From JAOUEA01 sp963734685 (GTDB lineage: Bacteria; Actinomycetota; UBA4738; HRBIN12): a stretch of DNA of 64,000 nucleotides. Each line of letters starts with the position of its first letter. The stretch's first letter is position 1. A program made the position numbers and the translations under genes. The stretch spans positions 1,364,001-1,428,000 of the forward strand of contig CAVTIC010000001.1 of NCBI GenBank assembly GCA_963734685.1. Reading direction: 5' to 3'. Shown here piece by piece: positions 17,430-26,441 of the stretch. The notes beneath the pieces were generated by a model. The model was not told the DNA's origin. It ran no database searches and saw only the letters and a list, made by a program, of their open reading frames with translations.

Positions 17430-17921
17430 TCAGCGCGGAGTCAGGCGTACGACGGCGCGGTGTCCGCCGATCGCCGCCACCAGCTCGTCGTGGGTGGGCA
17501 TGTGATCGCCGCTCACACGGAGTCCGACGCGCGCCGCCTTCCTCAGGCCCACTCGTCGCAGGAGCGCACCGTAGATGGTGGCGACCTCGTCCACGTCCTC
17601 GAGCAGCTCGGCGTGCATCGGGAGCCGCCGACCTTCCGTCACGACCTGCACGTCGGCGCCTCCGCGCAGGTTCACCCTCCACCCGCTCTCGGTCAACACG
17701 ACGTGTGCACCGTCGAGCGCGTGGATGCCGACGGGCATGGTGTAGGTCGCGCCGGTACGACGTCCGACGAGCGACAGCAGCGCCAGGTCGTGCATGTGCG
17801 CCCCCACGCGCGACCGCAGCAACGGCACCATCACGCGGTTGCCGATGCGCGTCATCCTGCGGAAGCCCGCCCCGGGCTCGAACGAACGGACCACCGGTGA
17901 CTGGGTCTCGGTCATCGACAT
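17430..17921 (-). CDS. Deazaflavin-dependent (F420) nitroreductase family protein
   Basis: The 163-residue split-beta-barrel protein has the family pattern LLSLVGRRTGATYTMPVG near the cofactor phosphate site and GWRVNLRGGADVQV. Such actinobacterial enzymes (DUF385/Ddn relatives) use F420 or act as F420-binding reductases; the substrate is unknown. ATG 17921 is followed two codons later by another ATG, and GGAGGG lies upstream at suitable distance. It is divergent from the acetyltransferase gene at 18039. The 140 bases on its 3' side hold no convincing gene. Confidence 0.8.
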   Translation of the reverse strand: MSMTETQSPVVRSFEPGAGFRRMTRIGNRVMVPLLRSRVGAHMHDLALLSLVGRRTGATYTMPVGIHALDGAHVVLTESGWRVNLRGGADVQVVTEGRRLPMHAELLEDVDEVATIYGALLRRVGLRKAARVGLRVSGDHMPTHDELVAAIGGHRAVVRLTPR

Positions 17922-18038
17922 CGGTCTTCCCTCCCTCTCGGCGGGTGCCGACGATGCCATGGTGCCGCGGCGCCGGCCGGGCGGGCAGGGGAACGCGGCC
18001 CGCCGGGTCCGGGCCGAACGGCATAGGCTTCTCGGTCG

Positions 18039-18584
18039 ATGCGTTCCGACCCGACTCCCGAACGGCTCGTCACCGATCGCCTCGTGCTGCGACGCTCGTG
18101 GCCGGAGGATGCCGAGACGATCTCTGCCTACCGCAGCGACCCGGAGGTTCATCGCTACCAAGGATGGGAACGCACGGACGCCGACGGCATCCGGGACGAG
18201 ATCGCCGAGATGGCGATGCGGGCACCCGGTGATCCGGGCGGTTGGGTGCAGTTCTCGGTCGTGGAACGCGACACCGATCGACTCGTGGGCGACGTGGGGA
18301 TGAGCCCAGCCGAGGGCGAACCCAGCGTCATGAAGATCGGCTACACGATGTCGCCGGCGGTGCAAGGCCGCGGGTACGCGACCGAGGCCGTCGTCGCGCT
18401 CGTCGACTACGCCTTCGACAAACTCGGCGCCGAGACCGTCCGAGCCTTCGCGAGCGCGGCGAACCTGCCTTCGATCAGGGTCGCCGAGAAGGCCGGCCTG
18501 CGGCTGGTGGAGCGGTTCGAGCGAACGTACGAGGGCGAGACGTGGCAAGGCGTGCGCTACGAGCTGCGCCGCGAGGATCGCTGA
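18039..18584 (+). CDS. GNAT acetyltransferase, RimJ/RimL type
   Basis: The 181-residue protein is a standard GNAT: RLVTDRLVLRRSWPEDAE at the start, the acetyl-CoA loop VQGRGYATEA and the LPSIRVAEKAGL helix. RimJ/RimL relatives acetylate protein N-termini or small amines; the target is not predictable. Its TGA stop is two bases from the ATG of the amidase, so the two genes are co-transcribed. Confidence 0.87.
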   Translation: MRSDPTPERLVTDRLVLRRSWPEDAETISAYRSDPEVHRYQGWERTDADGIRDEIAEMAMRAPGDPGGWVQFSVVERDTDRLVGDVGMSPAEGEPSVMKIGYTMSPAVQGRGYATEAVVALVDYAFDKLGAETVRAFASAANLPSIRVAEKAGLRLVERFERTYEGETWQGVRYELRREDR

Positions 18585-18586
18585 GG

Positions 18587-20008
18587 ATGTCTTCGCCGAC
18601 GGAGCTCTGCCTCCTGCCCGCGACCGAGCTCGCCCGGCGACTCCGTGCGCTCGAGGTCTCCGCCCGGGAGGTGCTGGCCGCCCATCTCGAGCGGATCGAG
18701 GAGGTGAACCCTGCCGTGAACGCGATCGTGACGCTCTCGGCCGACTCGGCCGTCGAACGAGCCGGCGCGGCCGACGACGCTCTGGCCCGCGGAGGCTCGG
18801 TCGGACCGCTGCACGGCTTGCCGGTCGCACACAAGGACCTGGTGGCGACCGCGGGCATCCGGACCACGTGGGGATCGCCGATCTTCGCAGACTTCGTCCC
18901 TGAGGACGACGATCTGCTCGCCGAACGGGCGCGAGGTGCGGGCGCGATCCTCGTCGGCAAGACCAACACCCCAGAGTTCGGCGCGGGCTCGCAGACCTTC
19001 AACCCAGTGTTCGGGCCAACGCGCAACCCTTACGACTTCGGCGCGACGGCCGGCGGCTCGTCGGGCGGAGCGGCGGCGGCGCTGGCGTGCGGCATGGTGC
19101 CGATCGCCGACGGCAGCGACCTGGGGGGATCGCTTCGCAACCCGGCGAGCTTCTGCAACGTGGTGGGGTTCCGCCCCTCGCCCGGCCGGGTGCCGTCGTG
19201 GCCGTCCACGAACGCGTGGCAGGACCTCGCGGTCGACGGACCCATGGGACGCACGGTCGAGGACGTCGCGCTGCTGCTCAGCGCGCTCGCCGGCCCCGAC
19301 ACTCGCGTGCCGATCTCCCTTCTCGACTCCGGCGAGGCGTTCGCCCCGCCCCTCGACGCCGACCTCGGGGGACCGCTCGTGGGGTGGGCCGCCGACTGCG
19401 GGGCCACGATGCCGTTCGACGCGCGGGTGCCGGCGATCGTCGACGAGGCCCGGCCGGCGTTCGAGTCGCTCGGTTGCCGCACCGAGGAGGCGTTCCCGGA
19501 CCTGCGAGGTGCGCGAGAGGTGTTCCTCACGATGCGGGCGCACATGTTCGCGGCGGACCTCGGCGAGCTGCTGGCAGAGCATCGTGACCGGATGAAGGCG
19601 ACCGTCGTCTGGAACGTCGAGCAGGGATTGAGGCTGACCGGGACCGACATCGCCCGTGCGGAACGTCTGCGGAGCGAGCTGTTCGAGCGGGTGGAGGCCT
19701 TCTTCGAGCGCTACTCGTTCCTGGTGATGCCCGTATCACAGGTGCCGCCGTTCGACGTCGAACTCGAGTACCCGACCGAGGTCGCCGGCGCGCAGATGGC
19801 GACCTACCTCGACTGGATGGAGTCCTGCTGGTGCATCACCGTGACCGGGCATCCGGCGATCTCGGTGCCCTGCGGGTTCACCGACGATGGGTTGCCGGTC
19901 GGCGTCCAGATCGTCGGGCGTCGAGCGGACGACCTGGGTGTGCTGCGGCTCGCGCATGCGTTCGAGCGGGCGACCCGATCGGGTGAGCGACGTCCGCCGA
20001 TCGGGTGA
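18587..20008 (+). CDS. Amidase (amidase signature family)
   Basis: The 473-residue enzyme has the complete amidase catalytic triad: K83 in LPVAHKDL, the cis-Ser S158 in AGGSSGG and the nucleophile S182 in DLGGSLRNPA. The family hydrolyses amides and includes GatA, but no gatB or gatC is nearby, so a stand-alone amidase is likely. The C-terminus ends within a 22-bp tandem duplication (19981-20024), and the stop lies in the second copy. The last residues SGERRPPIG are thus encoded by the duplication. It overlaps the HD gene by four bases (GTGA). Confidence 0.9.
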   Translation: MSSPTELCLLPATELARRLRALEVSAREVLAAHLERIEEVNPAVNAIVTLSADSAVERAGAADDALARGGSVGPLHGLPVAHKDLVATAGIRTTWGSPIFADFVPEDDDLLAERARGAGAILVGKTNTPEFGAGSQTFNPVFGPTRNPYDFGATAGGSSGGAAAALACGMVPIADGSDLGGSLRNPASFCNVVGFRPSPGRVPSWPSTNAWQDLAVDGPMGRTVEDVALLLSALAGPDTRVPISLLDSGEAFAPPLDADLGGPLVGWAADCGATMPFDARVPAIVDEARPAFESLGCRTEEAFPDLRGAREVFLTMRAHMFAADLGELLAEHRDRMKATVVWNVEQGLRLTGTDIARAERLRSELFERVEAFFERYSFLVMPVSQVPPFDVELEYPTEVAGAQMATYLDWMESCWCITVTGHPAISVPCGFTDDGLPVGVQIVGRRADDLGVLRLAHAFERATRSGERRPPIG

Positions 20009-20024
20009 GCGACGTCCGCCGATC
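19981..20024. repeat. 22-bp tandem duplication at an amidase/HD gene junction
   Basis: Two perfect 22-bp copies lie side by side (19981-20002, 20003-20024), each containing GGGTGAGCGACG. The second copy supplies both the amidase stop (TGA 20006-20008) and the GTG start of the HD gene at 20005. Because 22 is not a multiple of three, the duplication changed the reading frame of the amidase tail. Confidence 0.9.
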
Positions 20025-20625
20025 GAGCCCGTACCATCCGGGCGTGGAGTCCGCCCGGCTCGCCGATGCCCTCGCACTCGCGCTCGCCGCGCATGACGGC
20101 CAGACGCGTAAGGGCACCGACGTGCCGTACATCTCGCACCCGCTGGGGGTTGCTTCGCTCGTGATGGAAGCCGGAGGGTCCGAGGACGAGGTCGTCGCCG
20201 CGCTGCTGCACGACGCCGTCGAGGACGGCGGGGAGGAGCTGATCGAACCGATCCGCGAGGCCTTCGGCCAGCGCGTGCTCGACATCGTGCTCGAGTGCAG
20301 CGACGCGGTGGTGCCCAAGGGCTTGGAGAAACCCGACTGGTGGAGCCGCAAGCGCGCCTACATCGAGCGGGTGCCGCACGAGTCGGCGAGCGCGATCCTC
20401 GTGACCACCGCCGACAAGGTGCACAACGCACGGGCGATCATGTCCGACCTCCGTGAGATCGGCGACGAGGTATTCGCGCGGTTCACGGCGGGGAAGGAGG
20501 GCGCGCTCTGGTACCAACGGGCGATCACTGAGGCGCTCGCGCGGAACCCGCACACGCCGCATCGCCTGCTCGTCGACCTGCGCAGCGCGCTCGACGAGAT
20601 CGAGCGCCTCGCCGCCGCGGGCTGA
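20005..20625 (+). CDS. HD-domain hydrolase, RelA/SpoT-HD (MESH1-like) type
   Basis: The 206-residue protein matches the HD hydrolase domain of SpoT/MESH1-like small alarmone hydrolases: HDGQTRKGTDVPYISHPLGV, then LLHDAVEDGG with the metal-binding His-Asp, and VTTADKVHNARA. There is no synthetase or TGS/ACT domain. A role in hydrolysing (p)ppGpp or a related nucleotide is inferred from the family. GTG 20005 overlaps the amidase stop; GTG at 20044 (VESARLAD) is an alternative start that would leave the fold intact. Confidence 0.85.
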   Translation: MSDVRRSSPYHPGVESARLADALALALAAHDGQTRKGTDVPYISHPLGVASLVMEAGGSEDEVVAALLHDAVEDGGEELIEPIREAFGQRVLDIVLECSDAVVPKGLEKPDWWSRKRAYIERVPHESASAILVTTADKVHNARAIMSDLREIGDEVFARFTAGKEGALWYQRAITEALARNPHTPHRLLVDLRSALDEIERLAAAG

Positions 20626-20656
20626 GGGAGCGCGTTCGGTGCGGTACGTTCGCTGC

Positions 20657-21835
20657 ATGCACCGACGTCGCAACCGGCTCACGAGCCTCGCGGTCGTGGC
20701 GCTCGCCGTGGGCGTCGTGGTGCCCCTCGGCTCGAGCGCTCATGTGGACGCATCGGCGAGCCCGCGTGGACTATGGCTCCCACCTGCCTACCTCGCGTGG
20801 CGCACGGGGGGCCTGCCGGGCGGCGGCCTCCAGGGCGAGCTTGAGGGTCTCCAGGGCATCGAACGCGCGATCGTGGTGGCCGGCGACACCGTGTGGATGG
20901 TGCGGTCGACCCGGTCGGGCGGAGCCGTCGTCGACGACCCGCCCCGACCCTTCGACATCCCGATCGAGACATTCGCGGTCGATCCGCGACGGTACGGCGC
21001 GTTCGTTCCCGGTTCGTGGCGCGATGCGGTGGTCGACGCCCTCGTCCACGGTCGAGGCGTGTTGGGCGAGACGAGCGCGGGCCTGCGTCGGCTCGACGTG
21101 GGCGACCGCATGGTGTTCCCGGGCGGGAAGCGGGTGACCGTCGGTGCGATCGTGCCCGACGAGGTCGCCTCGTGGAGCGAGTTGCTCGTGTCGCGGACCC
21201 TGGGGGAGCGGCTCCGTGTCACACACAACCGGTTCGCACTGCTCGAGACGAAGAGGAAGGTCGACACCGGCGCCCTCGCGCAGCGGATCCACCGGGTCGT
21301 GGGGCCGGGGTACCCGATCAGGGTCCGTGCGCCGGGGAAGGCGCGGTTCCGGAGGGTCGCGGATTCCGTGTGGCCGCAGGCCTTGATGAAGGTCGGGTTC
21401 GGGGAGTTCGCGGCGCGACCGGCCCCCGGCCGCCCGGGGTACCTCGACATGTCGGGTGCGTTCGTGAGCCGTTACCTCGTCTCGCGGCACGTGCCGCTGC
21501 TCGGGAGGTTCACGTGTCATCGCGCGGTGTTCCCGCCGTTGATCGATGCGATGCGGGAGCTGAGAGCGCGTGGCCTGGCGGGGGCGATCCACAACTTCGC
21601 GGGCTGTTACAACGCGCGCACCGTGATGCGGTCGGTGACCGGACCGATCTCGCACCACAGTTGGGGCGCGGCGGTCGACATCAACTCGATCACCAACCCG
21701 TACGGCCAGCCGCCGCGACAGCACCCCCGTCTCGTCGCGATCATGGAAGCCCATGGTTTCACGTGGGGCGGCCGCTGGACCGTGCCCGACGGCATGCACT
21801 TCGAGTACGAGGTCCGGCGCGTCACCGATCGATGA
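20657..21835 (+). CDS. Exported M15-family peptidase (D,D- or L,D-carboxypeptidase-like)
   Basis: The 392-residue protein has a signal sequence (about 8-30), a long N-terminal region of unknown function (GDRMVFPGGKRVTVGAIVPD) and a C-terminal M15C/VanY-like zinc peptidase domain: SHHSWGAAVDIN supplies His and Asp ligands and PDGMHFEY the last His, with HGFTWGG between. It probably cleaves peptide crosslinks in the cell wall. ATG 20657 begins the signal peptide. It follows the HD gene by 31 bases. Confidence 0.85.
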   Translation: MHRRRNRLTSLAVVALAVGVVVPLGSSAHVDASASPRGLWLPPAYLAWRTGGLPGGGLQGELEGLQGIERAIVVAGDTVWMVRSTRSGGAVVDDPPRPFDIPIETFAVDPRRYGAFVPGSWRDAVVDALVHGRGVLGETSAGLRRLDVGDRMVFPGGKRVTVGAIVPDEVASWSELLVSRTLGERLRVTHNRFALLETKRKVDTGALAQRIHRVVGPGYPIRVRAPGKARFRRVADSVWPQALMKVGFGEFAARPAPGRPGYLDMSGAFVSRYLVSRHVPLLGRFTCHRAVFPPLIDAMRELRARGLAGAIHNFAGCYNARTVMRSVTGPISHHSWGAAVDINSITNPYGQPPRQHPRLVAIMEAHGFTWGGRWTVPDGMHFEYEVRRVTDR

Positions 21836-21889
21836 ACCGTCGAGCTCCGTCTGTTGTTGTTCGAGCCCCGCCTTGAGTCGGGGCGGTAC

Positions 21890-22762
21890 TCAGTCGGCAG
21901 GCGGCTCGGCCTCGTCGAGCCGTTCGTCCGCCTCCGCGAGGGCTCGCTCGGCCCGGGCGGCCTCGAGTTCGGCTTCCCCGGCGGCCGAACTGGCGTCGGC
22001 GTGCTTGCGCTCGACCACATCGAGGCGCCGGCGCATGCCCTCGAGCTCGTGCGCGAAGCCATCGGCCGTGCTGCGAGACTTGCGCGCGCGACGGACCGCG
22101 GCGTCACGGTCGCGACGCAGGCGGGCGACCTCTGCTCGCAGCTCGGTGAGCTCGGTCGATCGACCGGCACCCGCCTTCGTTCGCCGCGGCCGGGCCGGCT
22201 CGGCCCCGGTCGGTCGCTCCGTCTCGTCCCCACCCTCACCGTCGACCGAGCTGAGGCCGAAGACGTTGCCGAACCCCGCCGACGCGGCCGGCGGGCGTTC
22301 GAACGTCCCTGTGATGAGCGACACGCCGGCTGCCGGATCCACCGACGCGGCTTCGAGGCCGTGCACGATCGCTTCGGTGTGCGCATCGGCGCCCCGTCCG
22401 GTCCGCGCGAGCGCCTCGACCGCCACCGAGGCCAGCCTGGCGACCGACGTCCGGCGCGCGGCAGTCGCCTCGCGCAACCGCTCGGTCGCTCCCCGCTTCG
22501 ACGAGAGCGCTGCTTGCTGCGCCGCGCGCACCTCGGCCCCGGCATCGACGAGGGCCTGGACGCCGTCGGGGTCGCCCTCGGCGAGTTGGTTCAAGGCCCA
22601 CGCGGCGACCGTGGGCTTGCGCAGAGCCTTGATCGTTGCGGCGTCTTCGACGCGACCATCGTCGCCCAGCCGCCTCGCGAGCGCATCCCGAGCCGAGATG
22701 AACATCTCGGGCGGCTCTCGGAACAGTGCTGATGCCTCCTCGGGCAGCGATCGGTCGCTCAT
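21890..22762 (-). CDS. Conserved actinobacterial helical protein of unknown function
   Basis: The 290-residue protein starts with a recognisable block: FISARDALARRL, IKALRKPTVAAWALNQLAEG, then a segment on an Ala-rich helix. I associate this block with uncharacterised actinobacterial proteins. The second half is highly charged and Ala-rich and predicted by eye to be a coiled coil (RAEVARLRRDRDAAVRRARK). No signal or membrane segment is seen. It is convergent with the M15 peptidase gene. Confidence 0.65.
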   Translation of the reverse strand: MSDRSLPEEASALFREPPEMFISARDALARRLGDDGRVEDAATIKALRKPTVAAWALNQLAEGDPDGVQALVDAGAEVRAAQQAALSSKRGATERLREATAARRTSVARLASVAVEALARTGRGADAHTEAIVHGLEAASVDPAAGVSLITGTFERPPAASAGFGNVFGLSSVDGEGGDETERPTGAEPARPRRTKAGAGRSTELTELRAEVARLRRDRDAAVRRARKSRSTADGFAHELEGMRRRLDVVERKHADASSAAGEAELEAARAERALAEADERLDEAEPPAD

Positions 22763-22808
22763 GCTGGAAGTCTGACCGATGGACCGAACCTGTGTGAGCC
22801 GGTCTCGT

Positions 22809-24578
22809 TCAGGGCAGCACGTCGAAGCGGTCGACCGTGATCAGGCGGTCGGACGATGCGCCCGATTTCCGGCCCGTCACCTCGATGCGCAGGACGTGCG
22901 ACCCGGCGGACAGGCCGTCCACCCGCGCCACCACCCCGAACGTCCTGGTCGCGGAGTGGAGGTCGACCGTCCGAACGACGTCGCCGTCGATCAGCACCCG
23001 GGCGATGCCTCGGTTGGGGCCGGTCACGGCCATCCAGTCGATCCCGGTGCCGTCGAAGCGCATCGCGACCGCGGCGCCCCGGCGGTCGGCGAGGATGAAC
23101 GAGCCACCCGATGCGGCGCTTGCACGCTCGACGCGCCATGCGGCCGCAGGCTTCCGCACGACCGGCACATGGCCCTGCTCGACTCGGAGCGGTCCTTCGA
23201 ACTCGTGAGGCGTCGTCACGGCGGGGTTCCCGACCCGGTCGATGATCGGCCGGGCGCCGGAGGGGTTCACGATCGAGACGTAGTCGCGGCCGGGCACGAA
23301 GGGCTCGTCCGGCGTCAGGACGACGGTCCGAACAGCGCCGGTCGCGCACGGGACGACCTCGCCCGTCCGAGAGCGACACGAACGCATCGCGTGGAGGTTC
23401 CCGCCACCTCCCCCGCCGCTGCGACGAAGCACGAGGTTCGAGGCGTCGACGCGGCGAACGCGCTCGTCGAAGGTCACCCTGACCGGCCCGAGGAACCCGT
23501 TCGCCACGGTCGTGGTTGCCGTCGGAGGAGTGATGTCGGTAACGAAACTCGCCGTGACCGTGCGGTTCCCGCGCATCTCGACCACGCACGTCGTGTCGTT
23601 GCCGTGGCACTCGCCACCCCAGCCCGTGAAGTACGCATGGTCGTCGGGCCGGGACGTGAGCGTGACGATCGCGTTGGGATCGACGCTGTGGGCACACGTC
23701 CCGCCACACCCCAGTCCGAGCGGCGAGCTCGTGACCCTGCCGGCGTCGCCATCGACCTCGAGCGTCAGCCGGCGGATCGTGATCGGCGCGAGCGTCTTGC
23801 CTTGGGCAACGTCGAGGTCGACACGGCCGGCGATGCCCGCGACGTGGCCGTCGCTGGTGTGCTGCCAGACCCGCCACCCCTGTCCGTCCCAGTCGCCGGC
23901 CGGGAGCGTGGGGGAGGAGACGCCCCAGTGCGCGATCCACAGCGGCGCTCCGTCGCGAGCGAGCGCTCGCGAGTCCCCGGTGCGGGCGATCCACCCGTAT
24001 GGGCTCGTGTACACGAACGGCGTCACGCCGGTGAGCCGGCGGACCTCCGCGACCCAACGCCGGGCCCAGAGCGTGATCTCCTGCTGGTCGAGCCCTTTGC
24101 TGGTCTCCAGGTCGAGCACGGGGAGCAGGTGGCCGGGTTGCGGATCGGCGTGACTCACGAACCACCGGGCCTCCTCGACCGCGTCGCCTTTCGACGGGTC
24201 GGGCCGGGCGAAGTGGTAGGCACCCACCACCAGGCCGTTGGACCGCGCCCCCGCTCGATTCGTGAGGAACGTGGGGTCTACGTAATCATGCCCGTCGGTG
24301 GCCTTCATGAAGGCGAAGACCTTCCCGGCACGGGCGACCTTCATCCAGTCGATCGTGCCCTGCCAATGGCTGACGTCGATGCCGGGGAGCGTCGGGCCGA
24401 CCGCGATGCGCACCGGCCCGGTGCCGGCGTCGGCGTCGGCCTCTCCCGACCACCCCGTGAAGCCGTCGCCGGTCCCTCCGTCGTCGCCGGAGGCGGCGAC
24501 GGACAGCGGCCCGACCACGCCGACCGCGGCGGCGAGACCGACGACGATGAGGCGCCTCAGGGCTGGTGGGATCGACAT
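22809..24578 (-). CDS. Secreted GH25 lysozyme with C-terminal beta domains
   Basis: The 589-residue protein has a signal sequence (about 10-30) and a GH25 catalytic domain: GIDVSHWQGTIDW, MKATDGHDYVD, AYHFARPD and LLPVLDLETSKG, containing the catalytic Asp and Glu, then VYTSPYGW. After about residue 260 come beta-rich modules: a Cys-containing repeat (GCGGTCAHSVDP, GECHGNDTTCVV), an Ig/SbsA-like segment and a final jelly-roll-like region. It should cleave peptidoglycan glycan strands outside the cell. ATG 24578 begins MSIPPALRR; no strong ribosome-binding site is visible. Confidence 0.88.
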   Translation of the reverse strand: MSIPPALRRLIVVGLAAAVGVVGPLSVAASGDDGGTGDGFTGWSGEADADAGTGPVRIAVGPTLPGIDVSHWQGTIDWMKVARAGKVFAFMKATDGHDYVDPTFLTNRAGARSNGLVVGAYHFARPDPSKGDAVEEARWFVSHADPQPGHLLPVLDLETSKGLDQQEITLWARRWVAEVRRLTGVTPFVYTSPYGWIARTGDSRALARDGAPLWIAHWGVSSPTLPAGDWDGQGWRVWQHTSDGHVAGIAGRVDLDVAQGKTLAPITIRRLTLEVDGDAGRVTSSPLGLGCGGTCAHSVDPNAIVTLTSRPDDHAYFTGWGGECHGNDTTCVVEMRGNRTVTASFVTDITPPTATTTVANGFLGPVRVTFDERVRRVDASNLVLRRSGGGGGGNLHAMRSCRSRTGEVVPCATGAVRTVVLTPDEPFVPGRDYVSIVNPSGARPIIDRVGNPAVTTPHEFEGPLRVEQGHVPVVRKPAAAWRVERASAASGGSFILADRRGAAVAMRFDGTGIDWMAVTGPNRGIARVLIDGDVVRTVDLHSATRTFGVVARVDGLSAGSHVLRIEVTGRKSGASSDRLITVDRFDVLP

Positions 24579-24838
24579 ATGTGAAGGAAGGATCGGTCGA
24601 GGGTACCTGTTGGTTCGCCATCGACCCCACCACCCCGGCACTGAAGCCATCCTGCTCGTGCTCGCCCATGAAGTCCGACAGGCGCTCGCTCGTGCGGAGC
24701 CACCACTCGCGCGGGGCTCTCACAGCGCGAGCGCGAGAGGCCAGGAGTCCCGGCGGGGCATCAGGTGGATCATCATCCGCATAGAACGTCGACCCGCCCT
24801 CGCCGACCCCCAGGCTCGGGGCGTGCCGGAACGCGTCC
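24579..24838. other. Gene-poor stretch between GH25 and ABC genes
   Basis: No confident gene. On the minus strand an open frame starts at GTG 24849, overlapping the ABC stop, and reads VPEDAFRHAPSLGVG then YADDDPPDAPPGLLASR for about 85 codons with plausible composition, before turning into the antisense-like Arg-rich shadow of GH25. It may be a decayed or frame-shifted small gene. No terminator was recognised. Confidence 0.35.
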
Positions 24839-25667
24839 TCAGGAACCACCGAGGTCGGTGGTGCCGGCGAACGCGACCCAGCGGCCGCTCCGACGTTGCA
24901 CGTCGACCTCGACGCCGAAGCACGCCCCTAGACGCTCGGGGGTGAGCACGCCGTCGATGACGCCGGAGGCGACCAGCTGCCCCTCGCGGAGCAGGGCGGC
25001 GTGCGTCGCCGACGTGGGGATCTCTTCGAGGTGGTGGGTGGCGAGCAGGAGGCAGAGGTCGGGACGCTCACGCGACGCGCGGTCGATGGCCGCGATCAGC
25101 GCCTCTCGGGCAGGCAGGTCGAGCCCGGCGCATGGCTCGTCCAATAAGAGGATGCGGGGGTCACCGAACATCGCTCGTGCCAGCAGGACCCGTTGTCGCT
25201 CGCCCTGGCTGCACGTCGCGAAGACCCGGTCTTCGAGCTCGGCGCACCCGACCTGACCGAGGCGCCCGTGGGCGCGCACGAGGTCGTCCTGCTCGTACCG
25301 CAGGAACCAGGGGGAGAGCGTCGACCGCTTCCCTGTGAGGACCACGTCGATCACCGACAGCTGCGGCGGGAACAGCTCGGTGAGCGAGTGGCTGGCGTGA
25401 CCGATGTCGGCATGCAGCGAGCGGATATCACTCCGGCCGAGGGTCGAGACCGAGCACGCGGGCCCTGCCCGACGACGTGTGCCGCCGGGCGCCGGCGACC
25501 GCCAGCAGGGTGGTCTTCCCGCCTCCGTTGGGTCCGATCAGCACCCACCGCTGCCCGGCGTCGATGCGCAGGGAGATCGGCCCCAGCACACGGCGTCCGT
25601 CGACTCGGACGACCGCGTCCCGGAGTTCGACCGTCGACGACGTGGCCGGCTGAAGCTGTGCGGTCAG
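24839..25667 (-). pseudogene. ABC transporter ATP-binding protein, broken by one extra base
   Basis: The first frame holds VELRDAVVRVDG and Walker A IGPNGGGKTTLLAVAG, ending at TGA near 25430. The next frame continues SDIRSLHADIGHASHSL, then the signature CSQGERQRVLLARAM, Walker B ILLLDEPCAGLD and the switch ATHHLEEI. One base removed around 25433 yields a single ModF-like ATPase of about 275 residues. No ATG, GTG or TTG precedes the fold. A CTG at 25667 overlaps the TGA of the upstream small gene as CTGA and is the best start. No permease is adjacent, so substrate and role are unknown. Confidence 0.8.
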
Positions 25668-25852
25668 CGGCCGCGAGCGGTGCTCAGACCCCAGCGCTCA
25701 CGCTCCACGCGGGCCAGGTGCTGGACCGCTTCGCGCACGGCGTCGTCATCGGGATGCTCGGCCAGCCAGGCGCGGGCTTCGGACATGGCCGTCGACGTCT
25801 GATGCGGGCTCGCAGCAGACGCGATGGCGTGGAGAAGATCGTCACGGTCCAT
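25664..25852 (-). CDS. Small acidic helical protein
   Basis: A 62-residue protein, MDRDDLLHAIASAA, then ARAWLAEHPDDDAVREAVQHL, likely two or three helices. It has no recognised family. ATG 25852 is chosen because the preceding in-frame sequence is Arg-rich and unlike a protein start. Its stop TGA overlaps the CTG start of the ABC ATPase gene, suggesting coupling. Confidence 0.6.
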   Translation of the reverse strand: MDRDDLLHAIASAASPHQTSTAMSEARAWLAEHPDDDAVREAVQHLARVERERWGLSTARGR

Positions 25853-25958
25853 GCGTCCAGTTCTACCCCGTCGACGGGTCGATGCCACGTTGGCTCGCCC
25901 GTCTTCACAGCAGCGCCACAAGATCGACGCGGGGACATCGAGCCGAGCGGAGGTCCGA

Positions 25959-26393
25959 TCATGCGGGGTCGCCGGGATCGGCGAACGGTTCCACGGGCAG
26001 GCCCGCGTCGTTCCAGGCCTCGAAGCCGCCGATCACGTCGGTGGCTCGGCTGAGACCGATCTGTCGGAGCGACGCCGCGGCCAGGCTCGAGCTGAAGCCC
26101 TGCCGGCACAGCACGATCACCCGGCTCTCGGCGTCGGCGATCTCGTCGATGTGCCACGGACAGGTGGGGTCGAGCCGCCATTCCAGGATCGTGCGGTCGA
26201 TCCGGAGCGCCCCAGGAACATCGCCCTGCACGCGACGCTGTTCGAAGGTACGGGTGTCGACGATCAGCGCGCCCGCCTGCTGCTCTTCGAAGGCGCGACG
26301 GGCCGAGACTCGCTCGAGCGAGGCGCGAGCGCGCTCGAGGTGCCGATCGATCGCACTCGACGAAGGTGGAGGCGTGGGGTCCGTCCCGTCCAT
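25959..26393 (-). CDS. Rhodanese-like sulfurtransferase
   Basis: The 144-residue cytoplasmic protein is a single rhodanese domain: LIVDTRTFEQRRVQGDVPGAL (CH2A-like element), VIVLCRQGFSSSLAAASL with the active-site Cys in the loop C-R-Q-G-F-S, and GGFEAWNDAGLPV. A persulfide-carrying role is expected. A leading helix (about 12-45) precedes the domain. ATG 26393. It is the second possible sulfur-handling gene in the window, together with the operator-linked thioredoxin, but they are 16 kb apart. Confidence 0.88.
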   Translation of the reverse strand: MDGTDPTPPPSSSAIDRHLERARASLERVSARRAFEEQQAGALIVDTRTFEQRRVQGDVPGALRIDRTILEWRLDPTCPWHIDEIADAESRVIVLCRQGFSSSLAAASLRQIGLSRATDVIGGFEAWNDAGLPVEPFADPGDPA

Positions 26394-26441
26394 CGCGCCA
26401 CGCTAGCTCACCCGGCGGCCGGGGGGAGCATACGGCATGGC

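Noticed and set aside
24286..24849. A 187-codon frame overlapping the GH25 gene on the same strand.
   Set aside because: The first 85 codons look protein-like, but the rest is an Arg-rich shadow of GH25 and there is no support for a real C-terminus.
25426..25436. Programmed +1 frameshift at TGA in the ABC gene, and similarly at the moeA break.
   Set aside because: Both genes have TGA near the break, so a stop-linked +1 shift is conceivable, but five other breaks with the same extra-base pattern have no stop nearby and no shared motif, so a common sequence-error cause is preferred.
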